Assembly: GCA_963776565.1 (NCBI GenBank)
Contig: CAVZNF010000015.1
Location: 62,001-126,000 of the forward strand
Origin: GMQP-bins7 sp963776565
GTDB lineage: Bacteria > Actinomycetota > Thermoleophilia > Gaiellales > Gaiellaceae
Length of the DNA: 64,000 nucleotides
Direction: 5' to 3'
Positions 16,523 through 25,367 of the stretch are shown piece after piece. The notes beneath the pieces are model-generated. The model was not told the DNA's origin. It was given only the letters and a program-made list of their open reading frames with translations, and did not search any database. Numbering within the stretch: position 1 is the stretch's first letter; every line of letters begins with the position of its first letter. Both the position numbers and the translations under genes were made by a program.

Positions 16523-17857
16523 TTAGAAGCGGATTTCCTGGAGCGCCTCAGCGGCGTTCCGGTAGAGACGTGCGGCCCCGCGGTCGTCACCCCGACGCGC
16601 CGCGAGATCACCCAGCGCAACCCACGCCTCCGTCCGGTGGCTGATCGATGCCATCTGCTCTGCGGCAGCGTCAGCCTCCCGGAAACACTCTTCCGCCTCG
16701 TCCAGCCGTCCGCGCTCCAACAACGCTCGTCCCAGTACGAGCTGCGACGGACTGACTTCGTGGAGGTAGTCCTCCCGACCTTGCAGAAGAGCGAGCGACT
16801 TTCGCGCCAGCTCGTCCGCCTGGTCGTACTCACCCCGGTTGAGATGAACCCGGGCAATCCCCTCGAGCGCCTGTGCGGCGTCCGCGGGTGAATCGGCATC
16901 GAGCGCCCTCGAATAGGACGCCTTCAAGTGCTCGACGGCGTTGTCCTCGTCCCCCAGGAGGAGGGTTAGACCACCGAGCATGAGGTGCAGGCGTCCGACA
17001 TTGCGCTCGTCGTTGACCTGCTGGTACAGCTCCTTCGCCCGCTGCGCGTAGCTGCGGGACAAGACGTAGTGACCCTGTCTTTGGGCGATCAACGACGCCT
17101 GGAAGTAAGCGCGCGCAATCGCCGCGCGATCGCCGACGTCCTGAGCGAGCTCGAGCGCGCGCTCGACGTCGTCACGTGCCGCGACGTAATCGCGAAGCCG
17201 CCTTCGACAGCGCGACCGCCACTGCAGGATGTCCGAGCGCAGGACCCCGCACGGGAGGCCCGAGCGCTCCGCGAGCTCGAGCGCCTCGTCGAACAGCGCG
17301 ACCGCGGTCGAGATGCTCGAGAGCTTGTAGCGGCAGACCGCCAGGCGGAAGAGCACGTCGGCGCGATCGAGGTCCGAGAACTCCGGTCGCTCGACGATCT
17401 CCCGCGCGCGCTGCAGAAGCTCGATCGCCTCGCGCACATGGCCCGGCTCTTGGAGCGCCCACGCCTCGCCGGCGAGAGACCTCACCTGCAGAGCGGGCGA
17501 TCCGGTCTCCTCCGCGGCCGGCGCCGCAGCCCTGAACGCCTCGATCGACTCCTCGTAGCTGTGCGCTGCGGAGAGTGCCTCGGCCCGCTCGAGCTGCGCC
17601 TCGACCTTCGCGCGCTCCTCGGTGGACACGCCCGACGAGAGGAACACCGGATCGACGCCGAGCTGCTCGGCCAGCCAGGCGATTGTCGCCTCGGTCGGCC
17701 GGGTCTTCCCGCGCTCGATCTGGCTGATGTACTCCTTCGAGAACCGCTCGCCCGCGAGCTCGGTCTGCGTCAGACCTGCGGACGCGCGCAGCGAGCGGAC
17801 GCGCTCGCCCAGGCGAGTGCCCGCGGACAGCGCCGGCGACGTGGCGGTCTCGTGCAT
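16523..17857 (-). CDS. XRE-type helix-turn-helix regulator with TPR repeats
   Basis: The 444-residue cytoplasmic protein has an N-terminal HTH (about 14-70: GERVRSLRASAGLTQTELA, then KEYISQIERGKTRPTEATI) and then tetratricopeptide helices over the remaining 360 residues, for example AVALFDEALELAERSGLPCG and AYFQASLIAQRQGHYVLSRS. This architecture is shared by the RRNPP family of peptide-sensing regulators (PlcR, NprR, Rgg, AimR) and by other HTH-TPR proteins. A frame-open TTG at 17872 is part of an ACTTGACT box, so I prefer the ATG at 17857. The following gene in the operon is a signal-peptide-like ORF. The ligand is unknown. Confidence 0.88.
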   Translation of the reverse strand: MHETATSPALSAGTRLGERVRSLRASAGLTQTELAGERFSKEYISQIERGKTRPTEATIAWLAEQLGVDPVFLSSGVSTEERAKVEAQLERAEALSAAHSYEESIEAFRAAAPAAEETGSPALQVRSLAGEAWALQEPGHVREAIELLQRAREIVERPEFSDLDRADVLFRLAVCRYKLSSISTAVALFDEALELAERSGLPCGVLRSDILQWRSRCRRRLRDYVAARDDVERALELAQDVGDRAAIARAYFQASLIAQRQGHYVLSRSYAQRAKELYQQVNDERNVGRLHLMLGGLTLLLGDEDNAVEHLKASYSRALDADSPADAAQALEGIARVHLNRGEYDQADELARKSLALLQGREDYLHEVSPSQLVLGRALLERGRLDEAEECFREADAAAEQMASISHRTEAWVALGDLAARRGDDRGAARLYRNAAEALQEIRF

Positions 17858-17866
17858 GCCTCTATC

Positions 17867-17975
17867 AGTCAAGTCGGATCCGTGTCCCCTTGCTGTCCCC
17901 CTGCAGGGGGATGTGCGGGTACCGCTTCAGAGTCAACTAAAGGTAGCTCAAATCACTTGACCTGGCTACTTGACT
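17867..17975. promoter_or_regulatory. Repeated ACTTGACT boxes and palindrome upstream of the XRE gene
   Basis: The intergenic stretch holds four related octamers: ACTTGACT on the minus strand at 17867-17874, AGTTGACT on the minus strand at 17931-17938, ACTTGACC on the plus strand at 17955-17962 and ACTTGACT at 17968-17975, the last two 13 bases apart. It also has a perfect 14-bp palindrome, CCCCCTGCAGGGGG, at 17897-17910. The last octamer contains the -35 hexamer of the plus-strand promoter. Regulator binding, most simply by the XRE protein itself, is inferred. Confidence 0.45.
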
Positions 17976-17998
17976 TTTCTGGACATGGCTCCTATAGT
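17970..17998 (+). promoter_or_regulatory. Sigma-70-type promoter for the small RNA
   Basis: TTGACT at 17970-17975 and TATAGT at 17993-17998 are separated by exactly 17 bases, each one mismatch from consensus. This is by far the best promoter seen in the window, which is GC-rich and otherwise poor in such motifs. Transcription should start near 18004-18006, in the sequence GGCCCACACC. Confidence 0.75.
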
Positions 17999-18003
17999 CA
18001 GGC

Positions 18004-18178
18004 CCACACCGCAGACGATCGGACGCCAGATCGGATGCGCGGGCACCACCGCCGGAACGGTCGGCGGGCACGGGACGAACGTGGCTGGGCCGCAGAGCCA
18101 CGATTCACCGGCTCGCCACCCCGGGAAGGGGTCGCCTCGAACGGGAAACGCCCCCGGAGCCGCAGCCGGGGGCGTTTT
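18004..18178 (+). ncRNA. Candidate structured small RNA, about 175 nt
   Basis: A near-consensus promoter ends at 17998 and a strong intrinsic terminator ends at 18178, leaving a transcript of about 175 bases without a credible gene. The open frame across it has no ribosome binding site and a non-protein-like composition. Several helices can form: CCGCCG/CGGCGG around 18050-18075, CGTGGCT/AGCCACG at about 18080-18103, and ACCCC/GGGGT at about 18117-18132, plus an alternative pairing of the 5' GGCCCA with TGGGCC. It resembles no riboswitch, 6S, SRP or RNase P RNA I can recall. No plus-strand gene follows, so it looks like a trans-acting RNA rather than a leader. Confidence 0.6.
18147..18178 (+). 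terminator. Intrinsic terminator of the small RNA
   Basis: ACGCCCCCGG at 18148-18157 pairs with CCGGGGGCGT at 18166-18175 around an 8-base loop, followed by TTTT. It is preceded by an A-run, so it could also work weakly on the minus strand for transcription leaving the MFS gene. Confidence 0.85.
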
Positions 18179-18184
18179 CATGTT

Positions 18185-18211
18185 GGCGGGGGAAACGATG
18201 TTTCCCCCGCC
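18185..18211. repeat. Perfect 12-bp hairpin downstream of the MFS gene
   Basis: GGCGGGGGAAAC at 18185-18196 and GTTTCCCCCGCC at 18200-18211 form a perfect stem with a 3-base loop, 7 bases after the small-RNA terminator. Without a T-run it is not a classical terminator, but together the two hairpins could end MFS transcription coming from the right. The rest of the gap (18212-18307) shows nothing further. Confidence 0.7.
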
Positions 18212-18307
18212 GGCCCCCTTCCTCTGCGCCGTGCACGCGCAGCCGCGACTGGCCTACGGGCGAATGAATCGGCCTTCGGCCCTACGCCGTGCCGACTGCT
18301 CAGGCGC

Positions 18308-19743
18308 TTAAGCGGCGGGTTCGGCCGTTGCGGGTGGCCCGGCGCGTTCGCCCGCGCCTTCGTGCGGGCGGACGAGGGTGAAGGCGACGATTGCGCCCGC
18401 GATCGCGATCCCTGCTGCGACGAGAAGAGCTGTCTGGAAGCCGTCCATGAAGGCATCGACCGAGCGGACGCCTCCGGCCTGCGACGCCATGATCGCGCCC
18501 ATCACGGCGATTCCCATCGTGCCGCCGATCTGACGCGCGCAGTTCAGCACCGCCGATCCGACGCCGGCCTTGTCGACCGGCACGCTCCTCGTCGCAGCCG
18601 CCGCGCTCGGGGTCATGGTGAGCGCCATTCCGACCCCGCCGATCATCAGCGCCGGCAGGAGATTCCAGAACGTCGCGTCGACTCCTAGCCGCGAGAAGAG
18701 GATGAGCTGCCCGGCGACGAGGACCATCCCGGCGGTCATCAGCCCACGCGAGCCGATCCGGTCGCTCGTCCTTCCCGCGATCGGCGCGACGAGGATGATC
18801 AGGAGAGTCATCGGCAGGAAGGCGGCGCCTGCCTGCACGGCCGAGTAGCCGAGGATGTTCTGCATGTAGAGCGAGACGAAGAAGAAGACGCCGAACATCG
18901 CGAGCGCGACGAGCAGCACGACGAGGTTCGACCCCGTGTAGGTGCCGTTTCGGAAGAGCTCGAGCGGGAGCATCGGGTCGCGCCGGCGGCGCTCGATGAC
19001 GACGAAGGACGCGAGCGCGACGACCGACGAGCACGAAGGCGCCGACGATCCGCGCCGAAGTCCAGCCGTACGTGTTGGCCTCGATCAGGCCGTAGGTCAG
19101 GGCGAAGAGGCCGATCGCCGACGTGGCCAGTCCGGGCAGGTCGAGGCTCGGCATGCGTCTCGTCGCGCGACTCGTCGATGAAGAGGTAGCTCGCGACGAT
19201 TCCGAGGATGCCGATCGGGATGTTGACGAAGAAGATCCAGCTCCACTCGAGGTGCTCGGTGATGAGACCGCCCACCAGCGGGCCGATCGCGAGCGCGAGC
19301 GCGGACGTGCCGGCCCAGATGCCGATCGCAGTCCCGCGTTCGCGCGGCGGAAACGTCGCGGCGATGATCGAGAGCGTCGCGGGGTTCATCAACGCGGCGC
19401 CGGCTCCCTGAAGAACGCGAGCGCCGATGAGCATCTCGGACGAGTTGGCGAGGCCGCACAGGAGCGACGCCAGGGTGAAGACGACGATCCCGGTGACGAA
19501 GATCCGCCGGCGCCCGTAGGCGTCGGCGACCTTGCCGCCGACCAGCATCAACGACGCGAACGTCAGCGCGTAGCCGGTGACGATCCATTCGAGCTCCGAG
19601 AGGTCGGCGCCGAGGTCGCGCTGGATCGAGGGCAGCGCGACGTTCACGACGGTGTTGTCGAGCATGATCATGAAGAGGCCGAACGAGACCGACGCCAGCG
19701 TCAGCCACTTGCGGTTCTCCTCTGCGAAGATCCGAGCCCTCAT
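18308..19743 (-). CDS. DHA2-family MFS efflux transporter (two frameshifts)
   Basis: This is a 14-helix drug:proton antiporter of the EmrB/QacA type. The N-terminal half reads FMIMLDNTVVNVALPSIQRDL and ELEWIVTGYALTFASLMLVGG, with the motif A loop GGKVADAYGRRR and the motif C helix GIWAGTSALALAIGPLVGG. The frame shifts near 19150 and again near 19020, after which PLELFRNGTYTGSNLVVLLV and MTPSAAAATRSVPVDKAGVG complete the C-terminal half to a stop at 18308. Substrates are usually hydrophobic toxic compounds. The ATG at 19743 overlaps the start of the divergent synthetase, leaving no space for a normal promoter between them. Confidence 0.88.
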
Positions 19744-21683
19744 GCAGCCCCAGACTAGCCAGCGCGGGTCGACTCACTTCACATGGACCCCGTCGGCGGA
19801 GCAGCTCGACGCCGCGAACGTCGGTCGGCTCGCCCGCTCGCTCGGCTGCTCGACCTACGACGAGCTCCACCGTGTCTCCGTCGACGAGCCCGATCGCTTC
19901 TGGCGTTCCGTGGTCGACGATCTCGGCATCCCGCTGGCCCGACCGTGGGACGAGGTGCTCGACAGTTCGCGTGGCATCGAGTGGACGACGTGGTTCGTCG
20001 GCGCGCGGCTGAACATCGCGGAGGCCTGCGTTCACCGGTGGGCGCGCGAGACGCCGGATCGCGAGGCCGCAGTATGGGCGCCCGAGGAGGGAGAGCGCCG
20101 GTCGCTGACGTGGGCGGAGCTCTCGCACGAGGTGCGAGCGTCTCGCCGAGGCGCTTCACGAGCTCGGCGTCCGTCAAGGCGACGCAGTCGGGACCTTCTT
20201 GCCGATGTCTCCCGAGGCAGCGATCGCCTCGCACGCGTGCGCGCACATCGGAGCGATCCAGGTGCCGATCTTCTCCGGCTTCGCCGGCCCTGCCGTGTCG
20301 TCGCGCCTCACGGACGCCGGCGCGAAGGTGGTACTCACGGCGGACGCGTCGTATCGGCGGGGGAAGCTCGTGGAGATGAAAGCGGTGCTCGACGACGCCC
20401 TTCGTGACTCGCCGAGCGTCGAGCGCACCGTCGTCTGGAGGCGGGCCGGCGTCGCCTGCCCGATGACGCCCGGACGAGACGTCTGGTGGGACGAGATCGT
20501 CGACGGCAAGGCGGGGACGCTCGATCCGGTCGAGGTCGAAAGCGAGACGCCGTACCTCCTCGCCTACACGTCGGGCACGACCGGCAAGCCGAAGGGAGCG
20601 CTGCACGTCCAGGGCGGCTTCCTGCTCTCGATCGTGCGCGAGACGGCGTATCAGGCGGATCTCCGCGCCGGGGACCGCGTCCTCTTCTCGACGGACATGG
20701 GCTGGATCATGGGGCCATGGACCGTGGTCGGCGCGATGGCGTGCGGCGCGACGATCGTCTTCATGGAGGGCGCTCCGGACTGGCCCTCCGACCGCGTCTG
20801 GCAGCTCGTCGAGTCGGAGCGAGTCACGATGCTCGGCATCTCTCCGACGCTCGTGCGAGCACTGATCCCGCACGGGAACCCCGACGCCGACCTCACGACG
20901 CTCCGCTCGGTCGTGACGACGGGCGAGCCGTGGAACAGCGGCCCGTACGAGTGGCTCGACGAGCACGTCTGCGGGAAGGGACGGATCCCGATCGTGAACT
21001 GCTCGGGCGGCACCGAGGTCGGCGCGTGCTTCCTCTCGGTGACGATGCTGCGCCCGACGAAGCCGTGCTCGGTGGGCTTTCCCGCGCTAGGCGAGCAGAT
21101 GGACGTCTTCGACGACGACGGCCGATCGGTGCGCGGCGAAGTCGGCGAGCTCGTGTGCACGCGTGCGTGGCCGGGGATGACGCGCGGGATCTGGGGCGAT
21201 CCCGAGCGATATCTCGAGACGTACTGGCGCCGCTTCCCCGGCGTCTGGACGCACGGCGACTGGGCGTCGGTTGACGACGACGGGTACTGGTTCCTGCATG
21301 GGCGCTCGGACGACACGCTGAACATCGCGGGCAAGCGGATCGGTCCTGCCGAGCTCGAATCGGCGGCGGTGGGTCATCCGGCGGTCGCCGAGGCGGCCGC
21401 GATCGGCGTGCCGCACGAGGTGAAGGGCGAGGTCGCCTGGCTCTACTGCGTCCTCACGCCAGGCGCCGAGGCGTCGGGCGAGGATGTCGCGAACGCAGTG
21501 TCGCGCGAGCTCGGCAAGGCGTTCGCGCCGGATCGAGTCATCTTCGTCTCGGCGCTGCCCAAGACGCGGAGCGCGAAGATCGTCCGCCGCGCGGTGCGCG
21601 CGCGTGCGCTCGGGCAAGATCCCGGGGACTTGTCGACGCTCGAGAACCCCGAGGCGCTGGAAGAGATCGCTCGTGCCGTCTGA
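19742..21683 (+). CDS. AMP-dependent acyl-CoA synthetase (one frameshift)
   Basis: This is an adenylate-forming enzyme of the acetyl-CoA synthetase branch that activates a carboxylic acid with ATP and CoA. The P-loop is LLAYTSGTTGKPKGALH, the A5 region is IVNCSGGTEVGACFLS, the A7 aspartate is in WTHGDWASVDDDGYW, and the C-terminal lysine motif is LPKTRSAKIVRR. The N-terminal domain (WTPSAEQLDAANVGRL onward) reads in another frame up to about 20135, where it continues as RLAEALHELGVRQGDAVGTF; one base is missing or extra there. The start at 19742 overlaps the divergent MFS start codon, so the true start may lie elsewhere. Substrate is unknown. Confidence 0.87.
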
Positions 21684-22447
21684 CCGCCTCGACGGCGTCG
21701 CGCTCGTCACGGCGGCGGGCGTGGGATCGGCGCGTCGATCGCGCGCGAGCTCGCGGATGCAGGAATGCGCGTCGCCGTCACGGGGCGCACCCCGAGCAGA
21801 TCGAAGCTGTGGCGACGAGATCGGCGGGCTCGCGCTCGAGGGAGACGTGTCCAACGCCGAGGACGTGGAGCGGTGGCTCGAAACGGTCGAACGCGAGCTC
21901 GGCCCGATCGAGCTCCTCGTCGCGAACGCGGGATCTCATCGGACACCACGGGGACGATCTGGGAGATCGAGCCGTCGAGGATTGGTGGCAGGGTCTTCGA
22001 GATCAACGTGCTCGGCGTACATCCTCTGCTGCCGCGCGGTCGTTCCGAGCATGCTCGAGCGCAGGCGAGCGGGCGAATCGTCGATGACGGCGAGCGGCGC
22101 CGCGTACCTTCCGGGCGCGCAGTCGACACGGCCTACACGTCGAGCAAGGCGGCTGTGCTGTCGCTTCGCGGAGACGCTCGCGAACGAGGCTCGGGGCCGC
22201 ATCGCCGTCTTCTTCTTCAGCCCTGGGACTCGTCCGCACGGCAGATGACCGAGGCACTTCGGAGACGACGCTCCGTGGACGCCGCCGGAGCTCGCGCCGA
22301 AGCTCGTCCGCGTGCTCGCGTCGGGTCGCGCCGACGCGCTCGCCGGCCGCTACCTGCACGCCGAGCACGACGACATCGAAGATCTCATCCGCCGGGCCGA
22401 CGACGATCATCGCGAACGACCTCAACGCGATCCGGCTTCAGCGCTGA
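21673..22447 (+). pseudogene. Short-chain dehydrogenase/reductase, at least seven frameshifts
   Basis: The GTG at 21673 overlaps the synthetase stop, and family-like SDR blocks follow in shifting frames: GIGASIARELADAGMRVAVTG, LALEGDVSNAEDVERWLETV, ELGPIELLVANAG, VFEINVLGV, the active-site TAYTSSKAAV and finally DIEDLIRRAD and NDLNAIRLQR ending at 22447. Every block is intact, but at least seven single-base shifts separate them across 770 bases. No in-frame product longer than about 100 SDR residues exists. Either the gene is decaying or this is a poorly corrected stretch of assembly; the intact block content favours the latter. Confidence 0.8.
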
Positions 22448-22490
22448 CATAACGCGGCATGAACCGCCGCATGGCCTACCCTGCGACGGC

Positions 22491-22925
22491 ATGCCGTTCT
22501 TCATCTGCCCCAACTGCAAGGAGCGCTCCGTCGACCTCGACGGCTACGACGGGTTCTCGATGCAGGCCGCTCAGTGCCGGAGCTGCGCGTTCGGATTCCT
22601 CTTCGAGCTGCTCGAGGACTACTACCCGGCGCCCGAGACCGGATTCGTCGTGTGCGACCGCGACACGCGCGTCCTTGCCGCCGGGCGCGGAGTCTTCGAG
22701 CTCACCGGGTACCGCGACGCCGACCTGATCGGCCGCGACGTCGCCGAAGCCCTGGCGCTGTCGGATGTTTCGCCGATCGAGGTCGTGCGCGAGTGGGGCG
22801 TCAGGAAGATGGGGCAGGAGCTCGAGATCCGCACGAGAGCGGGAATCGAGAAGCGCGTCGTCGTCGACCTCTTCCCGGCCTACGACGACGACGGCGGCCT
22901 GCTGCTCGCGCTCACGCCGCGCTAG
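22491..22925 (+). CDS. Zinc-ribbon/PAS domain protein
   Basis: The protein has 144 residues. An N-terminal zinc ribbon has two CxxC pairs (C6/C9 in FICPNCKE and C29/C32 in AQCRSCAFG). It is followed by a single PAS domain: GFVVCDRDTRVLAAGRGVFE, LTGYRDADLIGRDVAEAL and a C-terminal VVVDLFPAYDDDGGLLLAL strand pair. There is no output domain such as kinase, HTH or cyclase, so it probably acts through protein contacts. The ligand or cofactor is unknown. The stop overlaps the end of the convergent hotdog gene by 14 bases. Confidence 0.75.
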   Translation: MPFFICPNCKERSVDLDGYDGFSMQAAQCRSCAFGFLFELLEDYYPAPETGFVVCDRDTRVLAAGRGVFELTGYRDADLIGRDVAEALALSDVSPIEVVREWGVRKMGQELEIRTRAGIEKRVVVDLFPAYDDDGGLLLALTPR

Positions 22926-23616
22926 ACGCCTCGCCGGAGGGCCGAGGCACGATCCAGGTCTGCCGGGCGAGCGCGAGGAGCTCGCCGTCCTCGGCGAAGA
23001 GCGCCGTCCCCGCGAAGAGCTTGCGGCCGTCTTCGCCGAGCGGCCACGACGCGACGACGCACTGCTCACCCGCGCCCGGCACTCGTGACACGCGAGCGGT
23101 CATGCGTCCGAGCACGACCTCGCCGCGGCCCTCGGCGCCGACCGCGTACGCGCCGGGGCAGTCGATCGCGGCCCAGACGAGCTCCGCGGTGCTCTCCGGG
23201 AGCGCGATCGGCGACGCATGGAGCGGCTCCCGGCCGACGACTGGGCCAACGCGGATCTCGAGCCCGTCCTCGCGAACGCCGCACACGTAGCACTCGCGGA
23301 AGTCCGGACTCGAGTCTCGGACGTGGCGCTCTCGTGCCTCCTCCGCGTCGTGCACCGACACCGGAGCGGGCGGCTCGACGTCGACAGGCGCCGGCCGAGC
23401 CTCGGCCACGAGCGCGTCGCCGTCGAGCAGGCGGACTGCGTCGTCGTCGCGCTCGACCGCGAGCGGTCGCTCGAGCGGCGGTGGAAGACGAAGGGTGACC
23501 TCGACCTCGTCGGCGTCCACGAACGCTGCGAGCCGCCCGCACGCGTAGCCTCCGTTCGCGGAGGTGAGTGGGCCTCGAAAACGGTACGGGAGCACGATCT
23601 GCACCGATGGAAACAC
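22912..23616 (-). CDS. Hotdog-fold thioesterase-like protein
   Basis: The 234-residue protein has the layout of tandem hotdog domain proteins common in Actinobacteria: a degenerate N-terminal half (PYRFRGPLTSANGGYACGRL), a central FRECYVCGVREDGLEIRVGP that corresponds to the F-x-x-C-F-V-C-G signature, and a C-terminal half with VWAAIDCPGAYAV and LGRMTARVSRVPGAGE. Thioesterase activity is inferred from the fold. The N-terminal SANGGYACG stretch resembles the acyl-CoA thioesterase motif. It is divergent from nadE across only 37 bases. Confidence 0.6.
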   Translation of the reverse strand: MFPSVQIVLPYRFRGPLTSANGGYACGRLAAFVDADEVEVTLRLPPPLERPLAVERDDDAVRLLDGDALVAEARPAPVDVEPPAPVSVHDAEEARERHVRDSSPDFRECYVCGVREDGLEIRVGPVVGREPLHASPIALPESTAELVWAAIDCPGAYAVGAEGRGEVVLGRMTARVSRVPGAGEQCVVASWPLGEDGRKLFAGTALFAEDGELLALARQTWIVPRPSGEASSAA

Positions 23617-23653
23617 TAGTTAGACTGAGGTTTGTGACTGTGAGGCGAAAACC

Positions 23654-25367
23654 TTGAGACTGGCGCTCGCGCAGATCGATTGCGTCGTCGGCGATCTCGA
23701 CGGCAACCGCGCAAAGATCCTCTCCAGCATCGCCGAAGCGCGCGCTGCACGTGCCGACCTGATCGTCTTCCCGGAGCTCGCGACGACCGGCTATCCGCCC
23801 GAAGATCTCCTCCTGCGCCCCGGCTTCGTTCGCGCGGCGCGCGAGTCGCTCGACCAGATCGCTGCCGCAACGGACGGCATCACCGCCCTCGTCGGGACGC
23901 CGTGGTTCGACCGCGACCTCGCCAACGCCTGCGCGGTGTGCTCAGGTGGAAGCGTCCGAGCGATCTACCGCAAGCACTTCCTCCCGAACTACGGCGTCTT
24001 CGACGAGCACCGCTACTTCGCCGAGGGCCGCGACCTCGTGCTTCTGCGCATGGGTGAGGCTTCGATCGGCGTCACGATCTGCGAGGACGTCTGGCAGCCG
24101 GGCCCGCCGGCCACCGACCTCGCCCTCGCGGGCGCGCAGCTCATCGTCAACCTGTCCGCGTCGCCGTTCCACGTGGGGAAGGCCGAGGACCGCGAGGAGA
24201 TGCTCGTCACGCGGGCTCGCGACTCCAGCTCGTTCTTCGCCTTCTGCAACCTCGTCGGCGGCCAGGACGAGCTCGTCTTCGACGGGCACTCGGTCGTGAT
24301 CGACGACTCCGGTGAGATCGTCGCCCGCGCGGCCGGGTTCGCCGAGGAGCTCCTCGTCGTCGACGTCGAGCCGACCGACGCGATTGCGCGTCGCCTGCGC
24401 GACGCGCGGCGACGCGAGCTCGATCGCTCGCGCGATGAGGTCCCACCGATCGAGGTCGTCGAGCTCGAACCGCGAGTCGACCAGTCGGACGAGCTCGCCG
24501 GGACGATCGTCGCGTTCGAGCCCGCGCTCGAGCAGATGCGCTTGGCCTTGACCCTCGGTCTGCGCGACTACGTCGAGAAGAACGGGTTCGCCGACGTCGT
24601 GATCGGTGTCTCCGGGGGGATCGACTCGGCCGTGACTGCCGCGCTGTGCGTCGAGGCGCTCGGCGCCGATCGCGTCCACTGCGTCTCGATGCCGTCGAGA
24701 TTCAGCTCGGAGGACACGCGTTCGGATGCGCGCCTGGTCGCCGAGGGCCTCGGCTGCGCGTTCCGCGAGATTCCGATCGAGTCGGCGGTCGGCGCGTTCA
24801 CGGACGCCCTCGCCGCCGGAGATCGACGGAGGGCTCGCGGGCCTCGCCGCGGAGAACCTGCAGGCGCGCGTCCGCGGCGTGCTCCTGATGGCCCTCTCGA
24901 ACACGTACGGCTGGCTCGTGGTCTCGACCGGGAACAAGTCGGAGCTCGCGGTCGGCTACTCGACGCTGTACGGCGACATGGTCGGCGGCTTTGCCCTTCT
25001 GAAGGACGTGTTCAAGACGGACGTGTACCGCCTCGCCGAGCATCTGAACGAGCGAGCAGCGCGCGACGTCATCCCGCGCAGCACGATCGAGCGCGCCCCC
25101 AGCGCCGAGCTGCGCGACGACCAGCGCGACTCGGACTCGATCCCCGCGTACGACGAGCTGGACCCGGTGCTCGAGGCCTACGTCGAGGAGGACCGCTCGC
25201 GCGAGGAGCTTCTCGACGAGTTCGACCCCGAGGTGGTCGAGCGCGCCGTGGCGCTCGTGGACCGCGCCGAGTACAAGCGGCGCCAGGCTCCGCCCGGCGT
25301 GAAGCTGCGGCCAAAGGCCTTCGGCCGCGACCGTCGCACGCCGATCACGAATCGCTGGACCGGCTGA
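23654..25367 (+). CDS. nadE: Glutamine-dependent NAD+ synthetase (one frameshift)
   Basis: NadE converts deamido-NAD to NAD using ammonia released from glutamine. The N-terminal nitrilase-like domain shows the catalytic glutamate in VFPELATTGYPPEDLL, the lysine in YRKHFLPNYGVFDEHRYF, and the cysteine in TICEDVWQPG. The synthetase domain has the PP-loop VIGVSGGIDSAVTAALC. The frame shifts near 24820 and continues with PPEIDGGLAGLAAENLQARV, VSTGNKSELAVGY and PITNRWTG. The joined length of about 570 residues is normal. The start is a TTG at 23654 after GTGAGGCG. The end overlaps the convergent Mug gene by 23 bases. Confidence 0.93.

Noticed and set aside
17970..18311. 113-residue open frame across the small RNA
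   Set aside because: It starts at a TTG in the -35 box itself, has no ribosome binding site and runs through the terminator.
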